Of a stretch of DNA of 19,882 nucleotides, positions 1 through 6,548 are shown one piece after another. The stretch spans positions 1 through 19,882 of the forward strand of contig JBJFFZ010000030.1 of NCBI GenBank assembly GCA_051892195.1. Reading direction: 5' to 3'. The notes beneath the pieces were generated by a model. The model worked only from the letters and a program-made list of their open reading frames with translations, ran no database searches and was not told the DNA's origin. Both the position numbers and the translations under genes were made by a program. This stretch comes from CAKQOE01 sp051892195 (GTDB lineage Bacteria > Bacillota > Clostridia > Peptostreptococcales > Anaerovoracaceae). Within the stretch, counting starts at the first letter, position 1. The number at the start of each line of letters is the position of its first letter.

Positions 1-30
1 GAACAGGTTCTCAAAAATATTGTCCGAAAT

Positions 31-168
31 TTAGTCTAGCACCCGTCCAACTTTCGATTCTAACTGAGCTTTTCCACCAGCAGCCTGTACATAGCTGTAC
101 TCCCCAGCCTCAATATTGCTTGTCAGAAATTCTTTTCCAACTATCTCTACCATATCATGTCTAAGCAT
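31..168 (-). CDS. Small unrecognised protein, 45 residues
   Basis: This is a short complete frame beginning MLRHDMVEIVGKEF and ending SKVGRVLD. A purine-rich ribosome-binding site (AGAGGAAAGG) lies about ten bases before the ATG, and the start follows the ribbon-helix-helix gene stop by 18 bases, so the two are probably co-transcribed. I see no signal peptide, membrane segment or known motif. The composition is hydrophilic and the base composition is A+T-richer than in the genes to the right. It could be a partner of the upstream DNA-binding protein, a fragment of a mobile-element gene, or not translated at all. No function is assigned. Confidence 0.4.
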   Translation of the reverse strand: MLRHDMVEIVGKEFLTSNIEAGEYSYVQAAGGKAQLESKVGRVLD

Positions 169-186
169 AATATTTTATCCTTTCCT

Positions 187-375
187 CTACCAATCGTGAT
201 TTTTAATATATTCATCAGCGGCAAGCCGGAAAAACGCAGACAGACTCAACCCATGTTCTTCCGCAATTTTTGTCAGCCGTTCTTTTTCTGCTTGTTTCAT
301 GGATACCAACGAAGTCGCTCTTGTCCCTTTTCCCGCTGCCCTCTCAGCAGTAATCCAAGTATCCAGGCAGCCCAC
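187..375 (-). CDS. Ribbon-helix-helix (CopG/Arc-like) DNA-binding protein, start uncertain
   Basis: The C-terminal 45 or so residues fit a ribbon-helix-helix fold. A basic strand (KGTRATSLVSM) is followed by helix 1 (AEKERLTKIAEEHG), the turn G-L-S-L-S, and helix 2 (AFFRLAADEYIKNHDW). Proteins of this type are antitoxins, plasmid or transposon copy-control repressors, or mobilisation accessory factors that bind DNA as dimers. The start is unclear. The frame stays open upstream to an ATG at 564 inside the rlmD 3' end, but no ribosome-binding site supports that ATG. The GTG at 375 leaves a 62-residue protein; an ATG at 300 would cut off the beta strand. The upstream part (375-540) reads like non-coding filler, so this may be a truncated gene left by an old insertion. 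The DNA-binding family is fairly likely; the partner and role are unknown. Confidence 0.5.
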   Translation of the reverse strand: MGCLDTWITAERAAGKGTRATSLVSMKQAEKERLTKIAEEHGLSLSAFFRLAADEYIKNHDW

Positions 376-536
376 AGAAGGTTGTCCAAATACCCGAAGA
401 CACTTTATTTTAAGGTTATTTACACTATTGACTTCTGTACCTTTGACAGCAATACCACCGTCCGCCGTCCCGCGGTTCCCGAAATCATAGATTTCGACCG
501 CTCTGGCGAACTGCGTCTCTTGCTGCTCAGTCTTCG

Positions 537-2249
537 CTACGCTCGTCTTCGCAGGAGACAGCATGTTTCAACATGCACGCTATGGCAGAAGTTATCCACT
601 TCGCGAATCCGCTGGATTTCGTAGAGGGCGCGGTCCGGAGACGGGCTGTTGGTTGATCCGGATGGAAGGTCAGCCAGAGTCCCGGCCGGAGCTGCGTTCT
701 GGTTTCCGGCGGTGGATCCGGCAGGTGCTTCGGAAAGCCCCGTGAGGATCTTCAGGTCACGGGCCAAGGTGCCGGGGTCGCAGGATACGTAGATGATTTT
801 TTCCGGGGCGGCTTTCTGGATGGCTGCCAGCAGCTCCGGGTGGCAGCCGGCTCTCGGAGGATCCACGATGACGAGGTCCGGAGAGAGCTTTGGACGGTCT
901 GCGGCTTCCTGGGGGTCGCCGGAGGCGTCGGCAGGCTTGTCCAGGAGTTCGAAGATTTTTTCTTCGGCTTTGCCCTGGAGGAAGCGGATATTTACGAGGC
1001 CGTTTATGACGGCGTTTCGGTTGGCGTCGATGACGGCGCTTTTTACGGATTCGATGCCCCAGACCTGCTTTGCCTGACGGGCGCAGTACAGGCCGATGGT
1101 TCCGACCCCGCAATACAGGTCAAATACTGTTTCATCGCCTTTTAACGATGCAAATTCCAGCACGGTGTCGTACAGCTTTTTCATCTGCAGCGGGTTCACC
1201 TGGTAGAAGGAGAACGGAGAAATTTCAAACTCCAGGCCACCGCAGGAATCCCGGATCACCGGCGCTCCGTAGAGCACATCGTGCTTTGTGCTGACTTCCG
1301 CCAGGGACCGGTTGCTGTTGTAGTTCACCACCAGGCTTCTGAGCTCATACCAGCATTCCTCACAGTCCAAGCGGTCGATCACGTCATAGTCCAGCTGCGC
1401 TATGCCCTCTTCATCAAGAACCGGCTGACCCTGCCCGTCCAGCACATAGATGCTGCCGAGCCCCTGCTGCTCTGCAGCCTCCTGCAGGCGGGCCGCCACG
1501 GCATCGTTGCAGGAGTCAACGGCGTCAAACATAAGCTCTGCCAGCAGCTCCGGCTTGGGCAGCTTTTTTCCGTTGATCACCAGCACCACCATGACCTCCC
1601 GGCTCTCAAAGCCCGTCCGGACCACCAGCTGGCGCAGCCGCCCCTTCTTTGTCTTTTCGTCATAGACCGTGATGCCCGTCTGCCGGATGTACTCCCGCAG
1701 AGCCCGGGCGGCTGCTTCTGCAGCAGGGCTTGATATCGGACACTCCCCGGTTTCTACCAGATTTCTTCCTTTTCCGTCAAAAAATCCCACCCGCGGCCGC
1801 TCCGTATTTTTTACGCTGCCGTCCTTCTGGACCACAGCCTTTCCGGCATAAATGGAATACGAAGTCTTGTTGCGGAAATGCCATGGCTCTGCCATGCCCA
1901 CAATGGGCTCCGGCTCCGGATATGGTCCGCCATAGATCCGGTCCAGCTTGTCCCGCAGCTGCTTTTCCTTTAAGGCCAGCTGGGCCTCATAGGTCATGGA
2001 CTGCAGGGTGCAGCCTCCGCACCGCTCCGCGTGGGGGCATACAGGCTCGGTCCGCGCCGGTGAAGGTTCCGTAATCTCAAGGACTTTTCCCCGGGCAAGG
2101 TTCTTCTTTACCTCGGTGATCCGCACCTGGGCCCGGTCCCCCACCACAAGCCCCGGCACAAAGGTCACCACGCCTTCGATGCGGCCGATGCCTTCCCCTG
2201 CGTTTGATATATCAAATATTTCTACACTGTACTCATCATTGATGTTCAT
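537..2249 (-). CDS. rlmD: 23S rRNA (uracil-C5)-methyltransferase RlmD/RumA family
   Basis: This is a SAM-dependent RNA m5U methyltransferase of 570 residues. Residues 1-60 form a TRAM RNA-binding domain. An iron-sulfur motif CPHAERCGGC follows near residues 71-80. The C-terminal Rossmann methyltransferase domain carries DLYCGVGTIGLYCA (SAM binding), VIVDPPRAGC, and YVSCDPGTLARDL with the catalytic cysteine, and ends in the conserved HVET segment. The family usually has about 450-460 residues. The extra length comes from alanine/proline/serine-rich stretches, one before VIVDPP and a larger one of about 35 residues (roughly 505-539, bases 633-737) between the catalytic motif and the last strand. 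The start is the ATG at 2249, with a weak GAAAGAGA site upstream. It is divergent from the MBOAT gene. The exact RNA target (U1939, U747 or other) cannot be told from sequence. Confidence 0.93.
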   Translation of the reverse strand: MNINDEYSVEIFDISNAGEGIGRIEGVVTFVPGLVVGDRAQVRITEVKKNLARGKVLEITEPSPARTEPVCPHAERCGGCTLQSMTYEAQLALKEKQLRDKLDRIYGGPYPEPEPIVGMAEPWHFRNKTSYSIYAGKAVVQKDGSVKNTERPRVGFFDGKGRNLVETGECPISSPAAEAAARALREYIRQTGITVYDEKTKKGRLRQLVVRTGFESREVMVVLVINGKKLPKPELLAELMFDAVDSCNDAVAARLQEAAEQQGLGSIYVLDGQGQPVLDEEGIAQLDYDVIDRLDCEECWYELRSLVVNYNSNRSLAEVSTKHDVLYGAPVIRDSCGGLEFEISPFSFYQVNPLQMKKLYDTVLEFASLKGDETVFDLYCGVGTIGLYCARQAKQVWGIESVKSAVIDANRNAVINGLVNIRFLQGKAEEKIFELLDKPADASGDPQEAADRPKLSPDLVIVDPPRAGCHPELLAAIQKAAPEKIIYVSCDPGTLARDLKILTGLSEAPAGSTAGNQNAAPAGTLADLPSGSTNSPSPDRALYEIQRIREVDNFCHSVHVETCCLLRRRA

Positions 2250-2286
2250 TTTTTCAGTTCTCTTTCTTCAGTTTTTTTATCTTTCT

Positions 2287-2296
2287 ATTTTAACAC
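2287..2296 (-). promoter_or_regulatory. Possible extended -10 element for rlmD
   Basis: Read on the minus strand, TGTTAAAAT (TG-N-TAAAAT) lies about 40 bases before the rlmD ATG, at a sensible distance for a promoter. No good -35 hexamer is visible 17 bases upstream, which is tolerable for an extended -10 promoter. It is the only candidate I see in the rlmD-MBOAT divergent region for leftward transcription. Confidence 0.35.
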
Positions 2297-2350
2297 ACCG
2301 CCTCTGCGCTCCGGCGGATTGCAGAAAATTTTTCTTTGCTCCCGCTCTTT

Positions 2351-2366
2351 TACTATTGTGGTAGTA
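2351..2366. promoter_or_regulatory. BlaI-type operator O1 (upstream of the MBOAT promoter)
   Basis: The 16-base dyad TACTATTGTGGTAGTA has arms TACTA(T/C) matching the TACTA/TAGTA half-sites of the other three copies in this window, including the one over the blaI promoter. It lies just upstream of the -35 hexamer at 2373. BlaI/MecI/CopY repressors bind dyads of this general TACNNTGTA-like kind. That this site binds the BlaI-type protein at 7930-8292 is inferred from the matching sequence. Confidence 0.75.
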
Positions 2367-2372
2367 ATTTTA

Positions 2373-2401
2373 TTGACAGGAATATACTATCATGGTAGTA
2401 T
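2373..2401 (+). promoter_or_regulatory. Promoter of the MBOAT-SGNH operon
   Basis: TTGACA (2373-2378) is separated by 17 bases from TAGTAT (2396-2401), a strong sigma-A-type promoter. The -10 hexamer is built from the right arm of operator O2. The expected start near 2408 would give an untranslated leader of about 190 bases, in which I see no clear riboswitch or attenuator. Confidence 0.8.
2385..2400. promoter_or_regulatory. BlaI-type operator O2 (over the -10 element)
   Basis: TACTATCATGGTAGTA is the core of a longer near-perfect dyad, TATACTATCATGGTAGTATA (2383-2402), with a single mismatched pair. It covers the -10 hexamer, so bound repressor would block RNA polymerase. It starts 34 bases after O1 and 32 before O3, close to three helical turns each way, which suggests repressor dimers on one face of the DNA. 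Confidence 0.8.
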
Positions 2402-2416
2402 AAATCACAGCGGCAA

Positions 2417-2432
2417 TACTACTGTAATAGTA
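2417..2432. promoter_or_regulatory. BlaI-type operator O3 (downstream of the transcription start)
   Basis: TACTACTGTAATAGTA, extended to an 18-base dyad at 2416-2433, lies just after the expected transcription start near 2408. It has the same half-sites as O1, O2 and the blaI-promoter operator. Confidence 0.75.
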
Positions 2433-2600
2433 TCATCACCCGGCAAAACCCTGCACCGCAAACAGCCACAAAAAAACGTTTCAGCACCTGCAGGAAAAAC
2501 AGCCGGAATCACGACAGAGAAAATCCGTTAAAACATTCGCAGGTAAAATCTTTCGCAAATAACCGCAGGCAGAATCCGCCGGGCAGAAAAGGAGGCCGGT

Positions 2601-4028
2601 TTGACGTTACAGACTTTTCAGGGAATCATATTTCTTGCGGCCTGCGCCGCAGGATACCGCCTTGCCGGAAAAAGGCTCCGGCTTCCCCTGCTGCTGGCAG
2701 CAGATGTGGTGTGCTACGGGCTTTTTTCGCTGCAGATGCTGGGGATGCTTGCTGCAGCAGTGACCGTATCCTGGCTGTTTGCCCTGGCCATAGAAAAGGC
2801 CGGCAGCTCCTCCGGGAACAGGCGGCTTGCCGGATGCCTGCTTGGAGCGGCGCTGATCCTTCATTTCGGGGAGCTTTTTGTGTTCAAGTATCTGGGATTT
2901 TTTACAGGGATTGATTCCGGTCTTGTCATGCCCGTGGGGATTTCCTTTTACACCTTTATGATCTGCGGCTATCTCATAGATGTTTACCGGGGAGACGTGA
3001 AGGCGGAACGGAACCCGGCCGTATATGCGGCCTTTGTCTGCTTTTTTCCTCAGACCGCCGCAGGCCCCATCGGCCGGGCAGGGGACCTGATCCCGCAGCT
3101 TAAGGCGGCAAAACCCCCGGAAAAAACAGATCTCCGGGAAGGCATCCTGTTTTTTTCCTGGGGTCTTTTTCTGAAATATGTTCTGGCAGACAATCTGGGC
3201 CTTCTGGTGGACAGCGCCTACGCTGCACCTGAAAAGGTTTCCGGCCTGACCCTGCTGCTGGCTGCGGCAGCCTATTCGGTACAGATCTACTGCGATTTTG
3301 CGGGCTACTCCATGCTGGCCCTGGGGGCGGGCCGCCTGTTCGGCATCCGGCTCATAAATAATTTTCATGCCCCGTATCTTGCTGCCGACAGCCGGGAATT
3401 CTGGCGCCGGTGGCATATTTCCCTTTCCACATGGTTCCGGGACTATCTGTATTTTCCTTTGGGGGGAAGCATCTGCGGAAAGGGACGCCGGCTGCTGAAC
3501 CTTATGATCGTTTTTACGGTCAGCGGGCTGTGGCACGGCGCTGCCGTGACCTTTCTCGTATGGGGTGCCCTGAACGGTCTTTATCAGTTGGCGGGGATCT
3601 GCACCGAGAGGCAGCGCCTGGGGGCCCACCGTCTTTTCGGACTGCCGGAGGACGGGATTCTGCTCCGGCTCTGGAAGCGCGCCGTCACCTTTGTGCTCAT
3701 GACGGGGGCATGGATTTTCTTCCGGGCGGACAGCATGACCCACGCCCTTGCCATATTCAGGGGGATTGGAACGCTTTTTATCAGTGCAGGAGCGTGGGTC
3801 ATCTCACCGGAAATCGCGGATTTTGGTGTGCGGCTGCCGATGGTTTTATGTTTCTTTCTCCTTGTTCTTGCTGCGGTGGACCTGGCAGGAGAAGGAAACC
3901 CTCTCCCGGACCGGCTCACCGGCTGGAAATGGTGGGCCGCCGTCACCCTGCTCCTTTGCGCCGTGCTTATTTTCGGCTGCTGGGGGCCGGGCTACGATCC
4001 CCGGGAATTTGTGTATTTCAGATTTTAA
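2601..4028 (+). CDS. MBOAT family O-acyltransferase (AlgI/DltB-like)
   Basis: This is a polytopic membrane O-acyltransferase of 475 residues, the usual AlgI/PatA length. Characteristic segments are PVGISFYTFMICGYLIDVYRG (111-131), FFPQTAAGPI (148-157), QIYCDFAGYSMLALG (228-242), the EFWRRWHISLSTWFRDYLYFPLGG block (266-289), and SGLWHGA with the catalytic His at 312; His 272 lies in the RRWH motif. Such proteins pass acyl groups across the membrane so that a partner can esterify a glycan such as peptidoglycan, teichoic acid or exopolysaccharide. The start is a TTG at 2601, five bases after GGAGG. The SGNH gene follows after 95 bases. No dltA or dltC is present, so O-acetylation is more likely than D-alanylation; this is inferred. 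Its promoter is under three BlaI-type operators. Confidence 0.92.
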   Translation: MTLQTFQGIIFLAACAAGYRLAGKRLRLPLLLAADVVCYGLFSLQMLGMLAAAVTVSWLFALAIEKAGSSSGNRRLAGCLLGAALILHFGELFVFKYLGFFTGIDSGLVMPVGISFYTFMICGYLIDVYRGDVKAERNPAVYAAFVCFFPQTAAGPIGRAGDLIPQLKAAKPPEKTDLREGILFFSWGLFLKYVLADNLGLLVDSAYAAPEKVSGLTLLLAAAAYSVQIYCDFAGYSMLALGAGRLFGIRLINNFHAPYLAADSREFWRRWHISLSTWFRDYLYFPLGGSICGKGRRLLNLMIVFTVSGLWHGAAVTFLVWGALNGLYQLAGICTERQRLGAHRLFGLPEDGILLRLWKRAVTFVLMTGAWIFFRADSMTHALAIFRGIGTLFISAGAWVISPEIADFGVRLPMVLCFFLLVLAAVDLAGEGNPLPDRLTGWKWWAAVTLLLCAVLIFGCWGPGYDPREFVYFRF

Positions 4029-4123
4029 TGGATTGAACGTTGGAAATAAAACGGTGAAGAGCTCATCTGACTGATGGGTATGGCAGCCATAAATGCAATG
4101 CAGCAGAAAGGAAGATCAGTGTT

Positions 4124-5041
4124 ATGAGAAAAAAAGCAGCCTGTATAGCGGCGGCAGTCCTTTCACTTTTGATCCTGTGCGGCGTGATCTGGCCCCTGGG
4201 GGGCCGTCTCCTGATGCCCCAGCGGACGACCTTTGGGGCAAACTGGGGCGCATTTCTGCAGGAGGAGAAAAACAGCACAGACGCCATCTTCTTTGGAAGC
4301 TCTCTGGTCTACTGCGATATCCGGCCCCACTGCTTTACAGAGGAAAGCGGGCTTTCCGCCTATGTGCTGGCAGGGCCTGAACAGAACATGGCCCTGACGT
4401 ATTACTACATCAGGGAAGCGCTGAAAACCCAGTCCCCTTCTGTGATCTTTGTGGAAATGACCGAAATGTACTTCCCCGAAAGCAACGGCTTTCAGAAGAC
4501 AAATATCGGCTACATGCCCTGGTCGGCAAACCGACTGGAGGCCGTATTCCTGGCAGCGCAGAAAGAAGAGTGGCCGGGACTGCTGTTTCCCATCTGCAAC
4601 TATCACGACCGCTGGAAGGAAATCACCCCCCAGGAGCTGCTGCAGAACCTGAAGGGCTATCAGACCGACCGGTACCGGGGCTATACATACCTTGAAGAAA
4701 TCGCTGTCCAGGAAGGATTTTCGGAAAAACAAGTGGATGCAAACGAGTACGAATACAATCTCAAATGGTTTCAGAAAACTGCAAAGCTGGCCAGAGACAA
4801 ACGAATCACCCTTGTGGCGTACATCACGCCCTGCTGCCAGCGCCTGCCGGAGCATCTCACAGACAGAATCCGCCGGGACGCTGCCCGGGAGGGGATTTCG
4901 CTCCTTGACTGCAATCAGTCCTTTGAGGAGTTTGGATTTGACCTTCAGAGGGACTTTTACGACAGTCTTCACACAAATTACCGGGGTGCGGAAAAGGTCT
5001 CCCGGTGGATGGGCAAAAAGGCGCAGGAGCTCCTGCCGTAA
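4124..5041 (+). CDS. SGNH/DltD-AlgX-like acyltransferase partner, membrane-anchored
   Basis: This protein has 305 residues, with an N-terminal membrane anchor or uncleaved signal (about residues 5-23) and an extracytoplasmic domain. FFGSSLVYCD (56-65) is the block I nucleophile region, probably Ser 60. DSLHTNYRG, with Asp 280 and His 283, supplies the rest of an SGNH catalytic triad near the C-terminus. DltD, AlgJ and AlgX proteins of this type transfer the acyl group supplied by an MBOAT protein onto a cell-surface glycan, which fits the gene just upstream. The ATG at 4124 is preceded by AAAGGAAG. The 3' end overlaps the convergent ligase-like gene by 185 bases, and the terminator lies further on, at 5189. 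Fold and partnership are well supported; the acyl donor and glycan are not known. Confidence 0.8.
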   Translation: MRKKAACIAAAVLSLLILCGVIWPLGGRLLMPQRTTFGANWGAFLQEEKNSTDAIFFGSSLVYCDIRPHCFTEESGLSAYVLAGPEQNMALTYYYIREALKTQSPSVIFVEMTEMYFPESNGFQKTNIGYMPWSANRLEAVFLAAQKEEWPGLLFPICNYHDRWKEITPQELLQNLKGYQTDRYRGYTYLEEIAVQEGFSEKQVDANEYEYNLKWFQKTAKLARDKRITLVAYITPCCQRLPEHLTDRIRRDAAREGISLLDCNQSFEEFGFDLQRDFYDSLHTNYRGAEKVSRWMGKKAQELLP

Positions 5042-6548
5042 GCAGTCCGCAGAGAATCCAGAAATACGGGGACACGGCGCAGCTGCTGAAGCTGAACAGC
5101 GACTGGACCCCATAGGCCGTAAGAGCAGGCAGCAGACAGACTGCCCTGCAGAGCTCTTCCGGAAGCTTCGCATCATCCACACCTGTTTCGCAGCCTTCCC
5201 GGGCTGCGATTTTTTTTACTCCGTCCAAAAGAGAACGGATTCCCGCCCATGCGGAAAAGAAAATCACAGCAAGCCAGGATATGAGCGCAAAAATCCCCTG
5301 ACAGGCAAGAATATTCAGGGGCTCGCTGTGGGCAGTGTCGATGACGGCGGTAATCACTGTATTTGTTTCGGGGTCGTACCTTTGAAAGGGCGCAATCTCC
5401 ATGGTCCCCACGGTGTCGGGCCCCGTGCCGAACCACAGATTTTCCGGAATCCGCGCAAGAATATTCCGGTAAATGTAGACCCGTCCGCTTCCAAAGCCGT
5501 CCTCCGCTTCCCCGTGCATCATGGCATGAATCTCTCCCGGCGTCCCCCGCAGACAGCCGTCTGCATAAAGAAATGCTCCCACAAAAAGCACCAGGAAAAG
5601 AAGCACAATATAGGAAATCAGAACCATTCTCCGGATCTTCCTCCCGGCCCCTCCGGGGCCCCGCAAACCGCAGCGCGCCTTCACAGCAAAACAGACCCCC
5701 AGGATCGCAGGTCCCCACAGCGCTGCGGCAGCTGCCAGACCCAGCAGCCCCGCCTGCACCCCGGAAGCGGCAGCAAGCCCTGCCGAAAGCAGACCCGCTG
5801 CAAGGAAAAGCCCCTTCCGCCATCCGGAGCCCCCACGGCAGTGCTCCCACAGGCTCAGGCACAGAAACAGCGGGGCTGCAATGCACAAAAACCCTGCGGA
5901 AAGATCTGCATTTCCTGTAAAAGAAAGAAACTCGCCGCTGTATTTCACATTGCGGTCTGCCCAGGAAAGCCCCTCCGGATAAAACCCGAAGGGGTTACCC
6001 CCTGCAATCTGCAGCAGACCGGTGAGGTCGTACACAATGACCGCGACAGCAAAAATCACAGCATGATACGGCCGGACAGCAGCGAAGCTTCCGGCCAGCA
6101 GAAACAGCAGCACATAAATCCCCAGGGTAAGCGCCCCCTCATGCCGGGACAGCCCCGCAAGGGTCCCCGGAAAATATGCCGAAGAAAAGGCCGAGATCAG
6201 AGTAAAAACCAGATAAAGCACCCCGGCTGCCCGGGCCCCTGCAGCCGGACAGAACCTCCCCGGCCCGGCGTTCCCGGCAAAAGCCGCCGGGCCGAGCCTC
6301 CGCTCTCCGCTTCCCCGAAAGCCCTCCCTCAGGCAGCGGCTCCTGTGTCCGCCCTCCGCAAGAAGAAGCCGCTGCAGCGCCATAAAAAGCATGACACCGC
6401 AGTATCCGCCGCAGAGGGCCAGAAAGATTGTATATTTGCTTTTGGCGATGCATGTGTAATCCGCTCCGTAAAAAAGAAAAACAGAGCACATGGCAGCAAA
6501 AAATACCTCCGTGATCACATGCTCTGCTTTCCTTCTTTCTGTATTCAT
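4857..6548 (-). CDS. O-antigen ligase/polymerase-like membrane protein (Wzy_C family)
   Basis: This is a polytopic membrane protein of 563 residues. FTGNADLSAGFLCIAAPLF (210-228) resembles the GNPN-x-x-AG segment of Wzy/WaaL proteins. GSGRVYIYRNILARIPENLWFG (353-374) and DTAHSEPLNILACQGIFAL (404-422, His 407) match the large extracytoplasmic loop and the HNxxL-like motif of the family. These enzymes polymerise or transfer lipid-linked glycans outside the membrane. Residues 65-107 form an unusual Gly/Ala/Arg-rich loop, and the last 60 or so residues are a Cys/Pro-rich tail antisense to the SGNH gene. The start overlaps the blaR1-like stop as ATGA, so translation is coupled and it belongs to the blaI operon. 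Glycan and exact reaction (ligase, polymerase or O-oligosaccharyltransferase) are unknown. Confidence 0.8.
   Translation of the reverse strand: MNTERRKAEHVITEVFFAAMCSVFLFYGADYTCIAKSKYTIFLALCGGYCGVMLFMALQRLLLAEGGHRSRCLREGFRGSGERRLGPAAFAGNAGPGRFCPAAGARAAGVLYLVFTLISAFSSAYFPGTLAGLSRHEGALTLGIYVLLFLLAGSFAAVRPYHAVIFAVAVIVYDLTGLLQIAGGNPFGFYPEGLSWADRNVKYSGEFLSFTGNADLSAGFLCIAAPLFLCLSLWEHCRGGSGWRKGLFLAAGLLSAGLAAASGVQAGLLGLAAAAALWGPAILGVCFAVKARCGLRGPGGAGRKIRRMVLISYIVLLFLVLFVGAFLYADGCLRGTPGEIHAMMHGEAEDGFGSGRVYIYRNILARIPENLWFGTGPDTVGTMEIAPFQRYDPETNTVITAVIDTAHSEPLNILACQGIFALISWLAVIFFSAWAGIRSLLDGVKKIAAREGCETGVDDAKLPEELCRAVCLLPALTAYGVQSLFSFSSCAVSPYFWILCGLLTAGAPAPFCPSTGRPFPHPGNLCEDCRKSPSEGQIQTPQRTDCSQGAKSPPGQRPGGFCL
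5189..5217 (+). terminator. Intrinsic terminator of the MBOAT-SGNH operon, inside the convergent gene
   Basis: CGCAGCC (5189-5195), a six-base loop and GGCTGCG (5202-5208) form a perfect 7-bp stem followed by ATTTTTTTT. It is oriented to stop plus-strand transcription about 150 bases after the SGNH stop codon. On the minus strand the same bases encode part of the ligase-like protein (around residues 445-456). Confidence 0.8.

Noticed and set aside
2409..2600. A riboswitch or attenuator in the 190-base leader of the MBOAT operon.
   Set aside because: I found no convincing long stems, terminator hairpin or known aptamer pattern by eye.
2607..3743. A minus-strand frame opposite the MBOAT gene.
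   Set aside because: It shows no motif or start signal, whereas the plus strand encodes clear MBOAT motifs with a good GGAGG site.
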